Positions 43,535 to 52,570 of a stretch of 64,000 nucleotides of DNA are shown here, in pieces. The number at the start of each line of letters is the position of its first letter. Positions within the stretch are counted from its first letter, which is position 1. The translations under genes and the position numbers were made by a program. Under the pieces are notes generated by a model. That model was not told where the DNA came from. It did no database searches and was given only the letters and a program-made list of their open reading frames with translations. Origin of the DNA: Dactylosporangium fulvum (GTDB lineage Bacteria; Actinomycetota; Actinomycetes; Mycobacteriales; Micromonosporaceae); NCBI RefSeq assembly GCF_025137375.1, contig NZ_CP073720.1, forward strand, positions 6,472,501-6,536,500. The letters run 5' to 3'.

Positions 43535-44575
43535 TCAGGCGGAGGCGCGCAGGACCAGCTCCGGGTTGAAGATGACCGAGCGCGGCGACCGGCCGGGTTC
43601 GCGGATCCGCGTCAGCAGCAGGTGTGCCATCTCGCCGGCCATCTCCTCCACCGGCTGGCGGACCGTGCTGAGCGGCGGATGACACTCCAGGGCCGCCGTG
43701 CTGTCGTCGAAGCCGATGACGGCGACGTCGTCCGGGATCCGGCGGCCGGCCTCCTGGAACACGCGCTGCGCGCCGTCGGCCATCAGGTCGTTGGCCACGA
43801 ACACGCCGTCGACCTGCGGGTACTCCTCCAGCAGCCGGCGCGCGGCCCGCTCGCCGCCGCCCCGGGTGAAGTCCCCCTCGACGTGCACGCCCTTCGGCAG
43901 GCCGTTCGCGGCGACCGCCTCCTCGAAGCCCGAGAGCCGGTCCTGCGCGGCCGGCATGTCGAGCGGGCCGGTGATCGTGGCCAGGCAGCGGCGACCCCGG
44001 GCGGCCAGCCGATCGACCGCCATCCGCACGCCGGCGCGCTGGTCGACGTCGACGAAGCTGGCGTTCACCGGCTGGCCCGGCCGGCACGACAGGACGACCG
44101 GGACGCCGAGGTCGACGAGCTGCGCGGGCAGCGGGTCGTCGACGTGGCTGGAGATCAGCAGGGCGCCGTCGACGTGGCCCTGCCGCAGGTACCGCAGCAG
44201 ATGCGGCCGCGCGGGCGGGTCGGCGAGAAAGATCACGAGGTGGATGCCCAGCGGCCGGAGCACCTCCTGCGCGCCGGCGGTCACGCGCCCGAGGTACGGA
44301 TCGGTGAACATCCGCGTCAGGAAGGGCGTCTCGTAGCCGCGGTTCTCCGGCTCGGAGACGACCAGGGCGATCGAGTCCGTCCGCCGGGTCACCAGGGACC
44401 GCGCCGCGAGGTTCGGCACGTAGCCGGTCGCGGCGATGGCACGCTCCACCGTGCGGCGCAGCTCCGGGTCCACGGTCTGCACCCCGTTGATGACGCGGGA
44501 GACCGTCGCCCGGGACACCCCTGCGTAGTTGGCGACCTGCTCCAGGGTGGGCGGTCGCGAGTCGCTGCCCGTCAT
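43535..44575 (-). CDS. LacI-family regulator of the GH16/DUF1996 locus
   Basis: A 346-residue repressor with the helix-turn-helix TLEQVANYAGVSRATVSRVI at the N-terminus and a sugar-binding domain ending in PLSTVRQPVEEMAGEM. ATG 44575 is preferred to the GTG three codons upstream. It lies after the GH16-DUF1996 pair, in the same direction, beyond a strong hairpin. The palindromes near 48216 are candidate targets. Confidence 0.86.
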   Translation of the reverse strand: MTGSDSRPPTLEQVANYAGVSRATVSRVINGVQTVDPELRRTVERAIAATGYVPNLAARSLVTRRTDSIALVVSEPENRGYETPFLTRMFTDPYLGRVTAGAQEVLRPLGIHLVIFLADPPARPHLLRYLRQGHVDGALLISSHVDDPLPAQLVDLGVPVVLSCRPGQPVNASFVDVDQRAGVRMAVDRLAARGRRCLATITGPLDMPAAQDRLSGFEEAVAANGLPKGVHVEGDFTRGGGERAARRLLEEYPQVDGVFVANDLMADGAQRVFQEAGRRIPDDVAVIGFDDSTAALECHPPLSTVRQPVEEMAGEMAHLLLTRIREPGRSPRSVIFNPELVLRASA

Positions 44576-44613
44576 GGTTGCCACGGTAGATCGTGCCCCG
44601 ATGCGATGAGGAG

Positions 44614-44652
44614 CCGCGGGTGGACGGACTCACACGTCACGTCCACCCGCGG
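44614..44652 (-). terminator. Strong hairpin after the DUF1996 gene
   Basis: CCGCGGGTGGAC (44614-44625) pairs perfectly with 44641-44652 across a 15-nt loop. It lies between the DUF1996 stop and the LacI start and would end the GH16-DUF1996 transcript. There is no U-tract on either side, as is common in high-GC actinobacteria. Confidence 0.6.
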
Positions 44653-44684
44653 CCGGATTCGGTTACCTGCTAGTTACGTACCTG

Positions 44685-45968
44685 CTATGCGCGCCCGTCG
44701 GCGCCGCACTTGACCTTCAGCCGGATGCAGTAGGCGACGCGGCGCTCCATCTCGGCCTGCGGCCAGGCGTTGAAGAAGTCGCCGTGCATCGTGAACCCGC
44801 GGCCCGACGACAGCCGGATGCGCGCCGGGTCACCGTTGACCGGGTACCGCAGGACCTGCCGCAGCTTCGGCACCGGCACCGGGTGCGTCGACGGGCAGTC
44901 ACCGTTGACCGGGTACGCCATGTGACTCTTGTGGTCGGGCGAGTCCAGGTCGCGGCCGTTCCAGCACTGCGGGAAGTCGAGGTACGACTCCAGCATCGAG
45001 CCGGCCGGGCAGTTGATGAAGTCCTTCCCCGCGCCGGCCTCGTTGTGGTGCAGGCAGGACCAGCGGGAGATGGTGGTCGCGTCGGGCGCGGTCGCCTTGG
45101 CGTTGCCGGCGACGATCCGCAGCCCGTACGGCAGCGGCTGGGTCCGCTCCCGGACGTCGTCGCGGACCCCTTCACCCAGGTAGTAGAAGGTCGTGATGAC
45201 CGGCTCCACCGGGTTGTCGTCCTGGTAGAGGGTCGGCACCCAGTACGAGGACACGTCCACCGCCGGGTTGCAGTTGCTCGCACCGGCCGCGAGGTCGTTC
45301 ACGGTGGTGTGGGCGTTGGTGACCCTGCTGCCGAAGAAGCTGTGCATGTGCGACGCGCCGGGCAGGCCCGGGAAGACGATCGGGTCGTCCGGCAGCCGGT
45401 GCGAGAACGGGCAGTCGGCGAGGAACTCCGCGACCCGCACCGCGTTCGGCGGGATCGTGGTCGGCGCGGTCGGCGGCGTGGTGGCGCCGCCCGTGCCGAA
45501 CACCTGGAACTCCCACAGCGACACGCCGAACTGCGTGGCCCGGCGGGTGGTGTTGATCCGCACGTAGCGGCCGGAGCCGCTGACGTCGAGGGTCTGCACG
45601 CCGCCGGTGCCGTTCACGGTCGTGTTGATCGTCGTCCACGAGCTGCCGTTGGCCGACGTCTGGATGGTGAAGTCCCGTGCGTACGCGGCCTCCCAGTTGA
45701 GGACCACACGGTTGATCGTCGCGGTCGCGCCCAGGTCGACCTGCAGCCACTGCGGGTCGCCGAACGCGCTGGACCAGCGGGTGCCGGCGTTGCCGTCGAC
45801 CGCGTTGGCGGCGGACGCGCCGCCGTTCTCGGTCGACGACGCCGTGGCCGGCTTGCCCTGCGAGATGGGCACCTCTGCCGCGTCGGCGGAGGTCAGCAGT
45901 CGTGCCCCGATACCCGCCGCGACGACGAGGGTCAGGGAGGCGCCGATAAGCAGTCTACGAATTCTCAT
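44685..45968 (-). CDS. Secreted discoidin-DUF1996 protein
   Basis: A 427-residue exported protein. Residues 1-30 are a basic signal peptide or anchor (RRLLIGASLTLVVAAGIG). Residues about 32-165 are an F5/8-type C (discoidin) sugar-binding domain (TENGGASAANAVDG, FGDPQWLQVDLGATATINRV, SLWEFQVFG). Residues about 180-425 are DUF1996 (FADCPFSH-like ADCPFSHRLPDDPI, MHSFFGS, PVLP-like segments and HMAYPVNGD). DUF1996 is common in fungi and actinomycetes and its role is unknown. The ATG overlaps the GH16 stop (ATGA). Confidence 0.87.
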   Translation of the reverse strand: MRIRRLLIGASLTLVVAAGIGARLLTSADAAEVPISQGKPATASSTENGGASAANAVDGNAGTRWSSAFGDPQWLQVDLGATATINRVVLNWEAAYARDFTIQTSANGSSWTTINTTVNGTGGVQTLDVSGSGRYVRINTTRRATQFGVSLWEFQVFGTGGATTPPTAPTTIPPNAVRVAEFLADCPFSHRLPDDPIVFPGLPGASHMHSFFGSRVTNAHTTVNDLAAGASNCNPAVDVSSYWVPTLYQDDNPVEPVITTFYYLGEGVRDDVRERTQPLPYGLRIVAGNAKATAPDATTISRWSCLHHNEAGAGKDFINCPAGSMLESYLDFPQCWNGRDLDSPDHKSHMAYPVNGDCPSTHPVPVPKLRQVLRYPVNGDPARIRLSSGRGFTMHGDFFNAWPQAEMERRVAYCIRLKVKCGADGRA

Positions 45969-48169
45969 TTGTACACCCGCACATAGTCGACGTACATCCG
46001 GGACGGGAAGGGCGTGGTCGCGTCGATCGGGCCCGGGAAGTCACCGCCGACGGCCAGGTTGAGGATCAGGTAGAACTGGTGGTCGTAGACCCACGGGCCA
46101 CGCGTGGTCTCCACGGTCTCCTTGTCCGCCACCAGGATCACCTGGTTGTCGACGCGGAACGTCATGTGCTTGCTGTCCCACTCGACCGAGTACAGGTGGT
46201 AGTCCAGCGACAGGTCCACCGTGCTGATCTTCTGGCCGTAGCCGCCACCGCCGTTGTAGGCCGGCGCGTGCAGCGTCGAGTAGATCTCGTTGGTGTTCCG
46301 GCCGAGGATCTCCATGATGTCGATCTCGCCGTTGTACGGCCAGGGGCGGCCCTGGAGGAAGTCGGTGCCCATCATCCAGAAGGCGGGCCAGAGGCCGTTG
46401 CCCTTCGGGACCTTGACGCGGGCCTCGATCCGGCCGTACTGCGTAGAGAACTTGTTGCTGGTGTTCATCCGGTGCGAGGTGTAGTCACGGCCGCCCGCGG
46501 TCTGGCGACGGGCCTCGATGACCAGGGAGCCGTTCTCGATCGTGACGTTCTCGTTGTTGGTGTAGTACTGGATCTCGTTGTTCTGGCCCGTGCCCGGGTC
46601 GATCGTCCACTTCGCCGGGTCCGGCTTGCTGCCGTTGGCGGTGTTGAACTCGTCCTGCCACACCAGGTTGGTGGCCGGGAACACCGGGTCGGCGGGCCGC
46701 GCGGGCGGCTGGGTCGGCGCGCCGCCGGTGCCGTAGACCTTGAACTCCCACAGCGAGTAGCCGTAGCCGTTGGAGCGCTGGGTGCCGTACATCCGCACGT
46801 ACCGGCCGGAGCCGTTGACGTTCAGGGTCTCCTTGAAGCCCTTGCCCGTCGTGGTGGTGTAGATGGGCGTCCAGTTGGTGGCGTCGTTGGACGTCTGGAT
46901 CTGGTAGGAGACGGCGTAGGCCGGGTCCCACTGCAGCACGACCTGCCGGATCTGCGCCACGGCGCCGAGGTCGACGTAGATCCAGCCCGGGTCGACCCAG
47001 CCGTTCGTGGAGCTCGTCGCCCAGCGGCTGGCCGGGTCGTTGTCGAACGCCTTGTCGGGCGAGCACGGGTTGCAGTTCACGTCGTTCTGCCAGGTCGAGG
47101 CGACGGCCGGCTTGTTGTACGAGAGCAGCACGTTGGTGCCGCCCGGGTTGCTCGGGCTGGTGCTCGGGCTGGCGCTCGGGCTGGCGCTCGGGCTGCCGGG
47201 CGTGTCACTGGTGGTCGGCACCGGGCCGCCGACGCGGACCTGGAACTCCCACAGCGAGTAGCCCCACTGCGTGGCCCGTGCGGTGCCGTTCATCCGCACG
47301 TACCGGCCGGAGCCGTTCACCGTGAGGGTCTGCGTGCCGCCGGTGCCGGTCGTGGTGCTGTACACGTTGGTCCAGCTGGTGCCGTTGTTCGAGACCTGGA
47401 TCTGGAACGCGGTGGCGTAGGCCGCCTCCCAGTTCAGCGTGACGCCGCAGATCTGAGCAGTGCTGCCCAGGTCGACCTGGATCCACTGCGGGTCGGAGGC
47501 GGCGCTGGACCAGCGGGTGCCCAGGTTGTTGTCGACGGCCGAGGAGGCCGGCGTGCCGGCGTTCTCGGCCGAGGACGCGGTGGCGGTCTTGCCCAGCGCG
47601 GCATTGGCGGTGCCGCAGGTGCCCGGGTTGTCCGGGGCGCCGCCGTAGACCTGGAACTCCCACAGCGAGATGCCGTACTGCGTGGCCTTCGCCGTGGCGT
47701 TGAGCCGCACGTACCGGCCGGAGCCGCTCACCGTGAGGCTCTGGTTGCCGCCGGTGCCGGTCGTCGTGGTGTAGACGTTGGTCCAGCTGGTGCCGTTGTT
47801 CGAGACCTGGATCTGGAACGCGGTGGCGTAGGCCGCCTCCCAGTTCAGGGCGACCCGGCTGATCGACTGGGCGGAGCCGAGGTCGACCTGGATCCACTGC
47901 GGGACGCTGAACGCGCTCGACCAGCGGGTGCCGGTGTCGCCGTCCGTGGCGCTCGACGCCCCGGTAGCGGCGTTCTCGGCCGACGAGGCGGTCGTCGGCT
48001 TGCCCTGCGACAGCAGGGTCTCGGCGGCGTCGGCGCGGGTCACGACCGTGACGATGTAGGCGCCCAGCATGGCGGCCAACGCCAGGGCGATGATGCCGTA
48101 CCGCAGGGTGTTCCGACTCGTCAGGGCTCTTGGGGAACGATGGCCGGGGCGGGGTTCCGACCACTCCAT
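45965..48169 (-). CDS. Secreted GH16 beta-glucanase with three discoidin domains
   Basis: A 734-residue exported enzyme. A membrane/signal segment (about 22-43, YGIIALALAAMLGAYIVTVV) is followed by three F5/8-type C domains (about 47-180, 183-320, 345-475), each ending in SLWEF(Q/K)V, separated by a Ser/Pro-rich linker. The C-terminal GH16 catalytic domain (about 495-734) has the EIDIME motif with Glu615 (nucleophile), Asp617 and Glu620 (acid/base). GH16 enzymes cut beta-1,3/1,4-glucans or galactans. ATG 48169 follows AAAGGAG. Confidence 0.9.
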   Translation of the reverse strand: MEWSEPRPGHRSPRALTSRNTLRYGIIALALAAMLGAYIVTVVTRADAAETLLSQGKPTTASSAENAATGASSATDGDTGTRWSSAFSVPQWIQVDLGSAQSISRVALNWEAAYATAFQIQVSNNGTSWTNVYTTTTGTGGNQSLTVSGSGRYVRLNATAKATQYGISLWEFQVYGGAPDNPGTCGTANAALGKTATASSAENAGTPASSAVDNNLGTRWSSAASDPQWIQVDLGSTAQICGVTLNWEAAYATAFQIQVSNNGTSWTNVYSTTTGTGGTQTLTVNGSGRYVRMNGTARATQWGYSLWEFQVRVGGPVPTTSDTPGSPSASPSASPSTSPSNPGGTNVLLSYNKPAVASTWQNDVNCNPCSPDKAFDNDPASRWATSSTNGWVDPGWIYVDLGAVAQIRQVVLQWDPAYAVSYQIQTSNDATNWTPIYTTTTGKGFKETLNVNGSGRYVRMYGTQRSNGYGYSLWEFKVYGTGGAPTQPPARPADPVFPATNLVWQDEFNTANGSKPDPAKWTIDPGTGQNNEIQYYTNNENVTIENGSLVIEARRQTAGGRDYTSHRMNTSNKFSTQYGRIEARVKVPKGNGLWPAFWMMGTDFLQGRPWPYNGEIDIMEILGRNTNEIYSTLHAPAYNGGGGYGQKISTVDLSLDYHLYSVEWDSKHMTFRVDNQVILVADKETVETTRGPWVYDHQFYLILNLAVGGDFPGPIDATTPFPSRMYVDYVRVYK

Positions 48170-48215
48170 AGGGACTCCTTTGTGACGTGGGGGTGTCAGA
48201 GGTGTTACAGCGGTG

Positions 48216-48233
48216 TGAGAGAGCGCTCTCTCA
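48216..48233. promoter_or_regulatory. LacI-type operator, perfect palindrome (site 1)
   Basis: TGAGAGAGCGCTCTCTCA, an 18-bp perfect palindrome with the GAGCGCTC core typical of CebR-like LacI operators, lies 47 bp upstream of the GH16 start. Confidence 0.82.
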
Positions 48234-48286
48234 GAGAGTTCACAATGAGCCCTCGGTCGAACCATGTCAATGCCTTGCCAGGAATG

Positions 48287-48300
48287 GGAGAGCGCTCTCC
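48287..48300. promoter_or_regulatory. LacI-type operator (site 2)
   Basis: GGAGAGCGCTCTCC, a perfect palindrome sharing the core of site 1, about 120 bp upstream of the GH16 start. Two or more sites allow looping by a LacI tetramer. Confidence 0.72.
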
Positions 48301-48374
48301 AAACATCGCTCCCTGCAGGTCACGCCCTGGCGACGCTCTGTCAACTAGCGAAGACCACCGATGACCAGGCCCTC

Positions 48375-48388
48375 GGGAGCGCTCTCTC
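48375..48388. promoter_or_regulatory. LacI-type operator-like site (site 3, imperfect)
   Basis: GGGAGCGCTCTCTC contains the same GAGCGCTC core at 48377-48384 but weaker symmetry. It may be a third contact. Confidence 0.45.
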
Positions 48389-48573
48389 AGCAGCGCCGGC
48401 ACCGGACGGCGCCGGCCGCGGGATCGATCTCACCGAGATCGATCCCGCCCCCGCCCGGACGCCGGAACCCGCCCGCGCGGACGCGCCCCAGGGATGACTC
48501 GGAACCAGCTCGCGAAACCCGAGCGGAACCCGACTCGCGGGGCGGTTCAGGCGGCCTGCGCCCCGAGTCGGCT

Positions 48574-48642
48574 CGTGGGCCATGATCATGGGAAACTTCG
48601 GGTCGCCCCGACGCCAGAAGGTTCCCGTGATCATGGCCCACG
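48574..48642. repeat. GATC-type hairpin, 21-bp arms
   Basis: Left arm 48574-48594 (CGTGGGCCATGATCATGGGA and one more base) pairs with 48622-48642 with one mismatch, loop about 27 nt. It follows the P-loop gene, which reads leftwards and stops at 48683. The CATGATC core links it to the hairpins at 235 and 1003. Confidence 0.75.
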
Positions 48643-48682
48643 GGAGCAGCCGACCAGGGGGACACCGGCGTCCTTGAGGTGG

Positions 48683-49216
48683 CTACCGGCGGACCCGTTC
48701 CAGCAGGTGGCGGGCGTCGGCACGGGAGGCGATGCGCACGAAGGTGAGGCGGGCGTACCGCGGGTCGGTGGCCGCGGCGCGGTAGCGGCGGCAGTACTTC
48801 CCGTGCTGGGTCCACGCCCAGCGGATGACCGACTCCTCCGGGTCGGAGTTGAGCAGGTCCCGCAGGCGCTCCCGGTTGCCGTTCCACAGCTCCTGCCTGG
48901 TCAGGCCGCGCCACAGCGTGCGGATCACGACCTGCCGCATCACCGTGCGCCGCGGCAGGTCGAACCACACGACGGTGTCGGCCCGGTCCCACACCAGGTC
49001 GCGGACGGCGCTGTAGTTGCCGTCGACGACCCAGTCGTCACCGGCGACGGCCTCCTCCACGCGGCGGCGGAACTCGCCGGTCTCCAGCGGCTGCCAGCCG
49101 GGCTGGTGGAAGATCCCGTCGAGCTCCACGAACGGCGCCCCGAGCCGTGCCGCGAGCGCCCGGCCGACCGTCGTCTTGCCGGACCCGGAATTGCCGACCA
49201 TCGATATCCGTCGCAT
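48683..49216 (-). CDS. P-loop nucleotide kinase-like protein
   Basis: A 177-residue protein of the adenylate-kinase-like/FlaR topology-modulation group: Walker A GNSGSGKTT, FVELDGIFHQPGW, WVVDGNYSAVRDLVWDRAD and TVVWFDLPRRTVMRQVV. The substrate is unknown; such proteins may be kinases for small molecules. ATG 49216 is used; GTG 49228 four codons upstream is also possible. Confidence 0.82.
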   Translation of the reverse strand: MRRISMVGNSGSGKTTVGRALAARLGAPFVELDGIFHQPGWQPLETGEFRRRVEEAVAGDDWVVDGNYSAVRDLVWDRADTVVWFDLPRRTVMRQVVIRTLWRGLTRQELWNGNRERLRDLLNSDPEESVIRWAWTQHGKYCRRYRAAATDPRYARLTFVRIASRADARHLLERVRR

Positions 49217-49331
49217 GGAGCACACCATAGGGTGACTCCGGTGGGGGCGGACGCACAGGCCGTACCGACTAATTTCGAGTCTCGAAGAAAAAGGATTGCG
49301 TCAACTCCCGGGCCTTGCCAGGCTCGGCGCG

Positions 49332-50339
49332 ATGGCACTCATCGAAGCACGTCAGCTGACCAAGACGTTCCGCCGGCCCGACAAGGATCCGGGGCTGCGC
49401 GGGGCCGTCAAGCACCTCTTCGTCCGCCGGTTCACCGACAAGGTCGCGGTCGACCACATCGACCTGTCGATCGAGGCCGGGGAGGCCGTCGCGTACGTCG
49501 GGCCGAACGGCGCCGGCAAGTCGACCACCGTCAAGCTCCTCAGCGGCATCCTGGTGCCGACCTCCGGGGAGGTGCGCATCGACGGGCTCTCGCCGCAGCG
49601 GGACCGGATCGCCCTCGCCCACCGGATCGGGGTGCTGTTCGGCCAGCGCACCCAGCTGTGGTGGGACCTGCCCGTGTCCGAGTCCCTGGCGGTGCTGCGG
49701 GACATCTACGGGATCGACCACGGCACGTACCGTAAACGCCTCGCCCGCTTCGACGACGTGCTCGAGCTCGGCGAGGTGCTGCCCGTGCTGGGCCGCAAGC
49801 TCTCGCTGGGCCAGCGGATGCGCGCCGACCTCACCGCCGCGCTGCTGCACGCCCCGCCGGTGGTCTACCTCGACGAGCCGACGATCGGGCTCGACCTCGC
49901 GGTGAAGGACCGGGTGCGGGAGTTCTTCCGCACGGTCCGCGACGAGGGCACGACGGTCATGCTCACCAGCCACGACCTCGGCGACATCGAGGGCTTCTGC
50001 CGCCGCCTGGTCATCATCGACGAGGGCCGCATCATCTTCGACGGCGACCTCCAGGCGGTGAAGGACGCCTTCGCCCGCGAGCGGATCCTCAACCTGGAGA
50101 CGGAGACCGCGCTGCCGCTGGAGGCCGTGCGGTCGGCGCTGCCGGGCGCGACCGTCGAGGCCGGCGAGACGCCGCTGCACCTGGCCGTGCGGTTCGACCG
50201 GTTCGTGATGACGGCCGGCCAGGCGGTGACGGCGCTCGCACCGCTGACGAACCTGGTCGACTTCCACGTCGACGAGCCGTCGATCGAGGACGTCGTCCGC
50301 CGCGTGTATTCCGGCGAACTCCAACTGGACGCCGCATGA
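49332..50339 (+). CDS. ABC exporter ATPase (ABC-2 pair partner)
   Basis: A 335-residue ATPase with Walker A GPNGAGKST, signature LSLGQRMRADL, Walker B VVYLDEPTIGLD and switch His in TSHDLGDIE. A C-terminal regulatory stretch follows (about 245-335). The permease gene begins inside its stop codon (ATGA). The three genes form one exporter. Confidence 0.9.
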   Translation: MALIEARQLTKTFRRPDKDPGLRGAVKHLFVRRFTDKVAVDHIDLSIEAGEAVAYVGPNGAGKSTTVKLLSGILVPTSGEVRIDGLSPQRDRIALAHRIGVLFGQRTQLWWDLPVSESLAVLRDIYGIDHGTYRKRLARFDDVLELGEVLPVLGRKLSLGQRMRADLTAALLHAPPVVYLDEPTIGLDLAVKDRVREFFRTVRDEGTTVMLTSHDLGDIEGFCRRLVIIDEGRIIFDGDLQAVKDAFARERILNLETETALPLEAVRSALPGATVEAGETPLHLAVRFDRFVMTAGQAVTALAPLTNLVDFHVDEPSIEDVVRRVYSGELQLDAA

Positions 50340-51124
50340 GGGCCTATCGCGCGCACGCCCGGGCCTCCGCGCTGAGCGCGCTGGCGTACCGCGGCAACTT
50401 CCTGCTGTCGCTGGGCGGCGTCGCGTTCCAGCTCGTCGCCCTGCTGGCGGTGTGGAAGGTGCTCCTGGGCGGCGGCGAGCGCGTCGGCGGCTTCGACTGG
50501 CCGCACATGCGCGCGTACCTGCTGGTGGCGTTCGCGTCCGGCGCGCTCGTCGGCACGTTCGTCGACTTCCGGATGTCGTTTCGCATCCGGTCCGGGCTCG
50601 TCGCGCTCGACCTGGTGAAGCCGGTCGACTACCAGCGCGCCCGCTTCTGGGAGGTCGTCGGCGGTGTCTGGATCGAGTTGCTCGTCGTGGCGCTGGTCGT
50701 GGGAGTGTCGTTCGCGGTCAGCGGGCCGCCCGACCTGCCGCCCGGCCCGGAGCTGGCCCTGTTCGCCACGAGCATGCTGCTGCTCGTGCCGCTGAAGTTC
50801 GCCGTCGTGTACCTCAGCACGCTCACCTGTTTCTGGACGGAGAACTTCGTCGGGGTCATGTGGGCCCGCCAGGCGATCACCAACCTGCTCTCCGGCGCGC
50901 TGGTGCCGCTCGTGTACTTCCCGGGCTGGCTCGCCACCGCCGCGCAGTGGTCGCCGTTCGCCGGCCTGACCTCGACCCCGGCGCTCATCTTCGTCGGTCA
51001 GGCGGCGGGGCGGCAGGCCGTGCTCCTGGTCGCCGTCCAGCTCGCCTGGGTCGTCGTGCTCTGGTTCGCCGCGCGGGCCCTGTTCCGGCGGGCCCTTCGC
51101 CAACTGACCGTCCACGGGGGATAG
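50336..51124 (+). CDS. ABC-2 type permease subunit (DUF990-type)
   Basis: A 262-residue integral membrane protein with six predicted spans (FLLSLGGVAFQLVALLAVWK, LLVALVVGVSFAV-like segments and IFVGQAAGRQAVLLVAVQLAW). It matches the paired permeases of the viologen-exporter-like ABC group. It starts at the ATPase stop and is followed directly by a second permease. Confidence 0.86.
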   Translation: MRAYRAHARASALSALAYRGNFLLSLGGVAFQLVALLAVWKVLLGGGERVGGFDWPHMRAYLLVAFASGALVGTFVDFRMSFRIRSGLVALDLVKPVDYQRARFWEVVGGVWIELLVVALVVGVSFAVSGPPDLPPGPELALFATSMLLLVPLKFAVVYLSTLTCFWTENFVGVMWARQAITNLLSGALVPLVYFPGWLATAAQWSPFAGLTSTPALIFVGQAAGRQAVLLVAVQLAWVVVLWFAARALFRRALRQLTVHGG

Positions 51125-51904
51125 ATGGTTCGCCTGTACGCGCGGCTCCTCGGCGCCCACCTGCGTTCCTTGCTGGAGTACGAGGCCGACTTCTGGATCA
51201 TGATGGCCGGCACGATCATGATGCAGGTCGTCAACGTGGCGTTCCTGTCGGCGATCTTCGCGAAGGTGCCGTCGATCAACGGCTGGTCGTTCTGGACCGT
51301 GGTGGCGATGTTCGGCATGGTCGCCGTGGCCGAGGGCGTCGGGTCGCTGTTCTTCGAGGGCATGTGGAACCTGGCGTGGCAGATCAACCAGGGCGACCTC
51401 GACTACATGATGGTCCGGCCGTATCCGATCGTGCTCCAGGTGAGCAGCATGCAGGTCGGCATCAACGGCCTGAGCAACATCGTGACCGGCGGCCTGATGC
51501 TCGGCTTCGCGGTGTCGCACGTCGACGTCTCGTGGTCGGCGGGCCGGGTGGGGCTCGCGCTGGTCGTGCTGCTGAGCGCGATCGTCGTCAAGGTGGCCAT
51601 CAACCTGGCGACGAACTCGGTCTCGTTCTGGATGCAGAGCCCGAGTCCGATGTTCGCCTTCGCCGTCCACCAGGTCGGTGACCTGGCGCGGTTCCCCATC
51701 TCGGTGTACCCGCTGGCGCTGAAGGCCGCGCTGGGCTTCGTCCTGCCGTTCGCGTTCGTCAGCTTCTTCCCGGTGAGCGTGGTGCTCGGCCACGGCCCGG
51801 CCTGGCTGGGCCTGGTGACCCCGCTGGTCGCCCTGTACTGCGTGGGCGTCGCCTGGTGGGTGTTCTCCCGCGGCCTGCGCCGCTACGAGAGCACCGGCAG
51901 CTGA
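51125..51904 (+). CDS. ABC-2 type permease subunit, second
   Basis: A 259-residue integral membrane protein starting immediately after the first permease stop (51124). It has spans such as DFWIMMAGTIMMQVVNVAFL and VGLALVVLLSAIVVKVAI and a motif NQGDLDYMMVRPYPIVLQV typical of this permease family. It ends within a terminator hairpin. Confidence 0.86.
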   Translation: MVRLYARLLGAHLRSLLEYEADFWIMMAGTIMMQVVNVAFLSAIFAKVPSINGWSFWTVVAMFGMVAVAEGVGSLFFEGMWNLAWQINQGDLDYMMVRPYPIVLQVSSMQVGINGLSNIVTGGLMLGFAVSHVDVSWSAGRVGLALVVLLSAIVVKVAINLATNSVSFWMQSPSPMFAFAVHQVGDLARFPISVYPLALKAALGFVLPFAFVSFFPVSVVLGHGPAWLGLVTPLVALYCVGVAWWVFSRGLRRYESTGS

Positions 51905-51918
51905 GGCCGGTGCTCTCG
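51886..51918 (+). terminator. Hairpin terminator after the ABC exporter operon
   Basis: CGAGAGCACCGG (51886-51897) pairs perfectly with 51907-51918 across a 9-nt loop. The permease stop codon (51902-51904) lies in the loop. The flavin-reductase gene ends 5 bp beyond on the other strand, so the hairpin may serve both. Confidence 0.7.
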
Positions 51919-51922
51919 TGGC

Positions 51923-52570
51923 TCAGAGCCGCAGGTCGTTGGTGACCGACCGGGCGGAGCCCTCGGCCAGCAGCGTGTCGAACGTCGTCGTCAGCTCGAA
52001 CGGGTCGGCGACGGTGGCCGGTTCCCGCGCCTCCACCAGCGCCGCCAGCTCGGCACCCGCGCGGCGGATCCGATGGTGCAGCGTGGTGTCCGTCCCGCCG
52101 CCGGCCCAGTCCTCGGTCGCGGCGAAGACCGCGGTGGGTGACACGACCGCGTGCAGGTAGGTGAACATCGGGCGCAGCGCGTGCTCGAGCGCCAGCGAGT
52201 GGCGCGCCGTGCCGCCGGTCGCGCCGAGCAGGACGGGCTTGTCCCGCAGTACCGCATCGTCGAGCACGTCGAAGAAGGACTTGAACAGGCCGCTGTACGA
52301 GGCGTTGAAGATCGGGCTGACGGCGATCAGCCCGTCGGCACCGGCGACCGCGTCGAGCACCTCCTTCAGCGCGGGCGACGGGAAGCCGGTCAGCAGGTGG
52401 TCGGTGATGTCGTGGGCGAGGTCGCGCAGCTCGACCGTGCGCACCGTGGCCTCGATCCCGCGGGCGGCGAGTTCCTCGCGCGCCGCCGCGGTGAGCCGGT
52501 CGGCCAGCAGCCGCGTCGACGACGGCTGGCTCAGCCCGGCGGCGACCGCTACGAGATTGCGCTGCTTCAC
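51923..52570 (-). CDS. FMN reductase (CE1759-type)
   Basis: A 215-residue flavodoxin-like NADPH-dependent FMN reductase: LVAVAAGLSQPSSTRLLADR at the start, GLIAVSPIFNASYSGLFKSF (flavin-phosphate site) and LLGATGGTARHSLALEHALR. It supplies reduced FMN to the monooxygenase encoded at 52567, with which it overlaps by 4 bp. Confidence 0.88.
   Translation of the reverse strand: MKQRNLVAVAAGLSQPSSTRLLADRLTAAAREELAARGIEATVRTVELRDLAHDITDHLLTGFPSPALKEVLDAVAGADGLIAVSPIFNASYSGLFKSFFDVLDDAVLRDKPVLLGATGGTARHSLALEHALRPMFTYLHAVVSPTAVFAATEDWAGGGTDTTLHHRIRRAGAELAALVEAREPATVADPFELTTTFDTLLAEGSARSVTNDLRL

Noticed and set aside
46079..48364. 761-codon forward open frame over GH16
   Set aside because: It is antisense to a GH16 gene with clear domains and signal peptide; its translation is low-complexity and has no family match.
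49865..51793. 642-codon reverse frame over the ABC exporter
   Set aside because: Antisense shadow, His/Asp/Glu/Arg-rich, opposite three coupled transporter genes.
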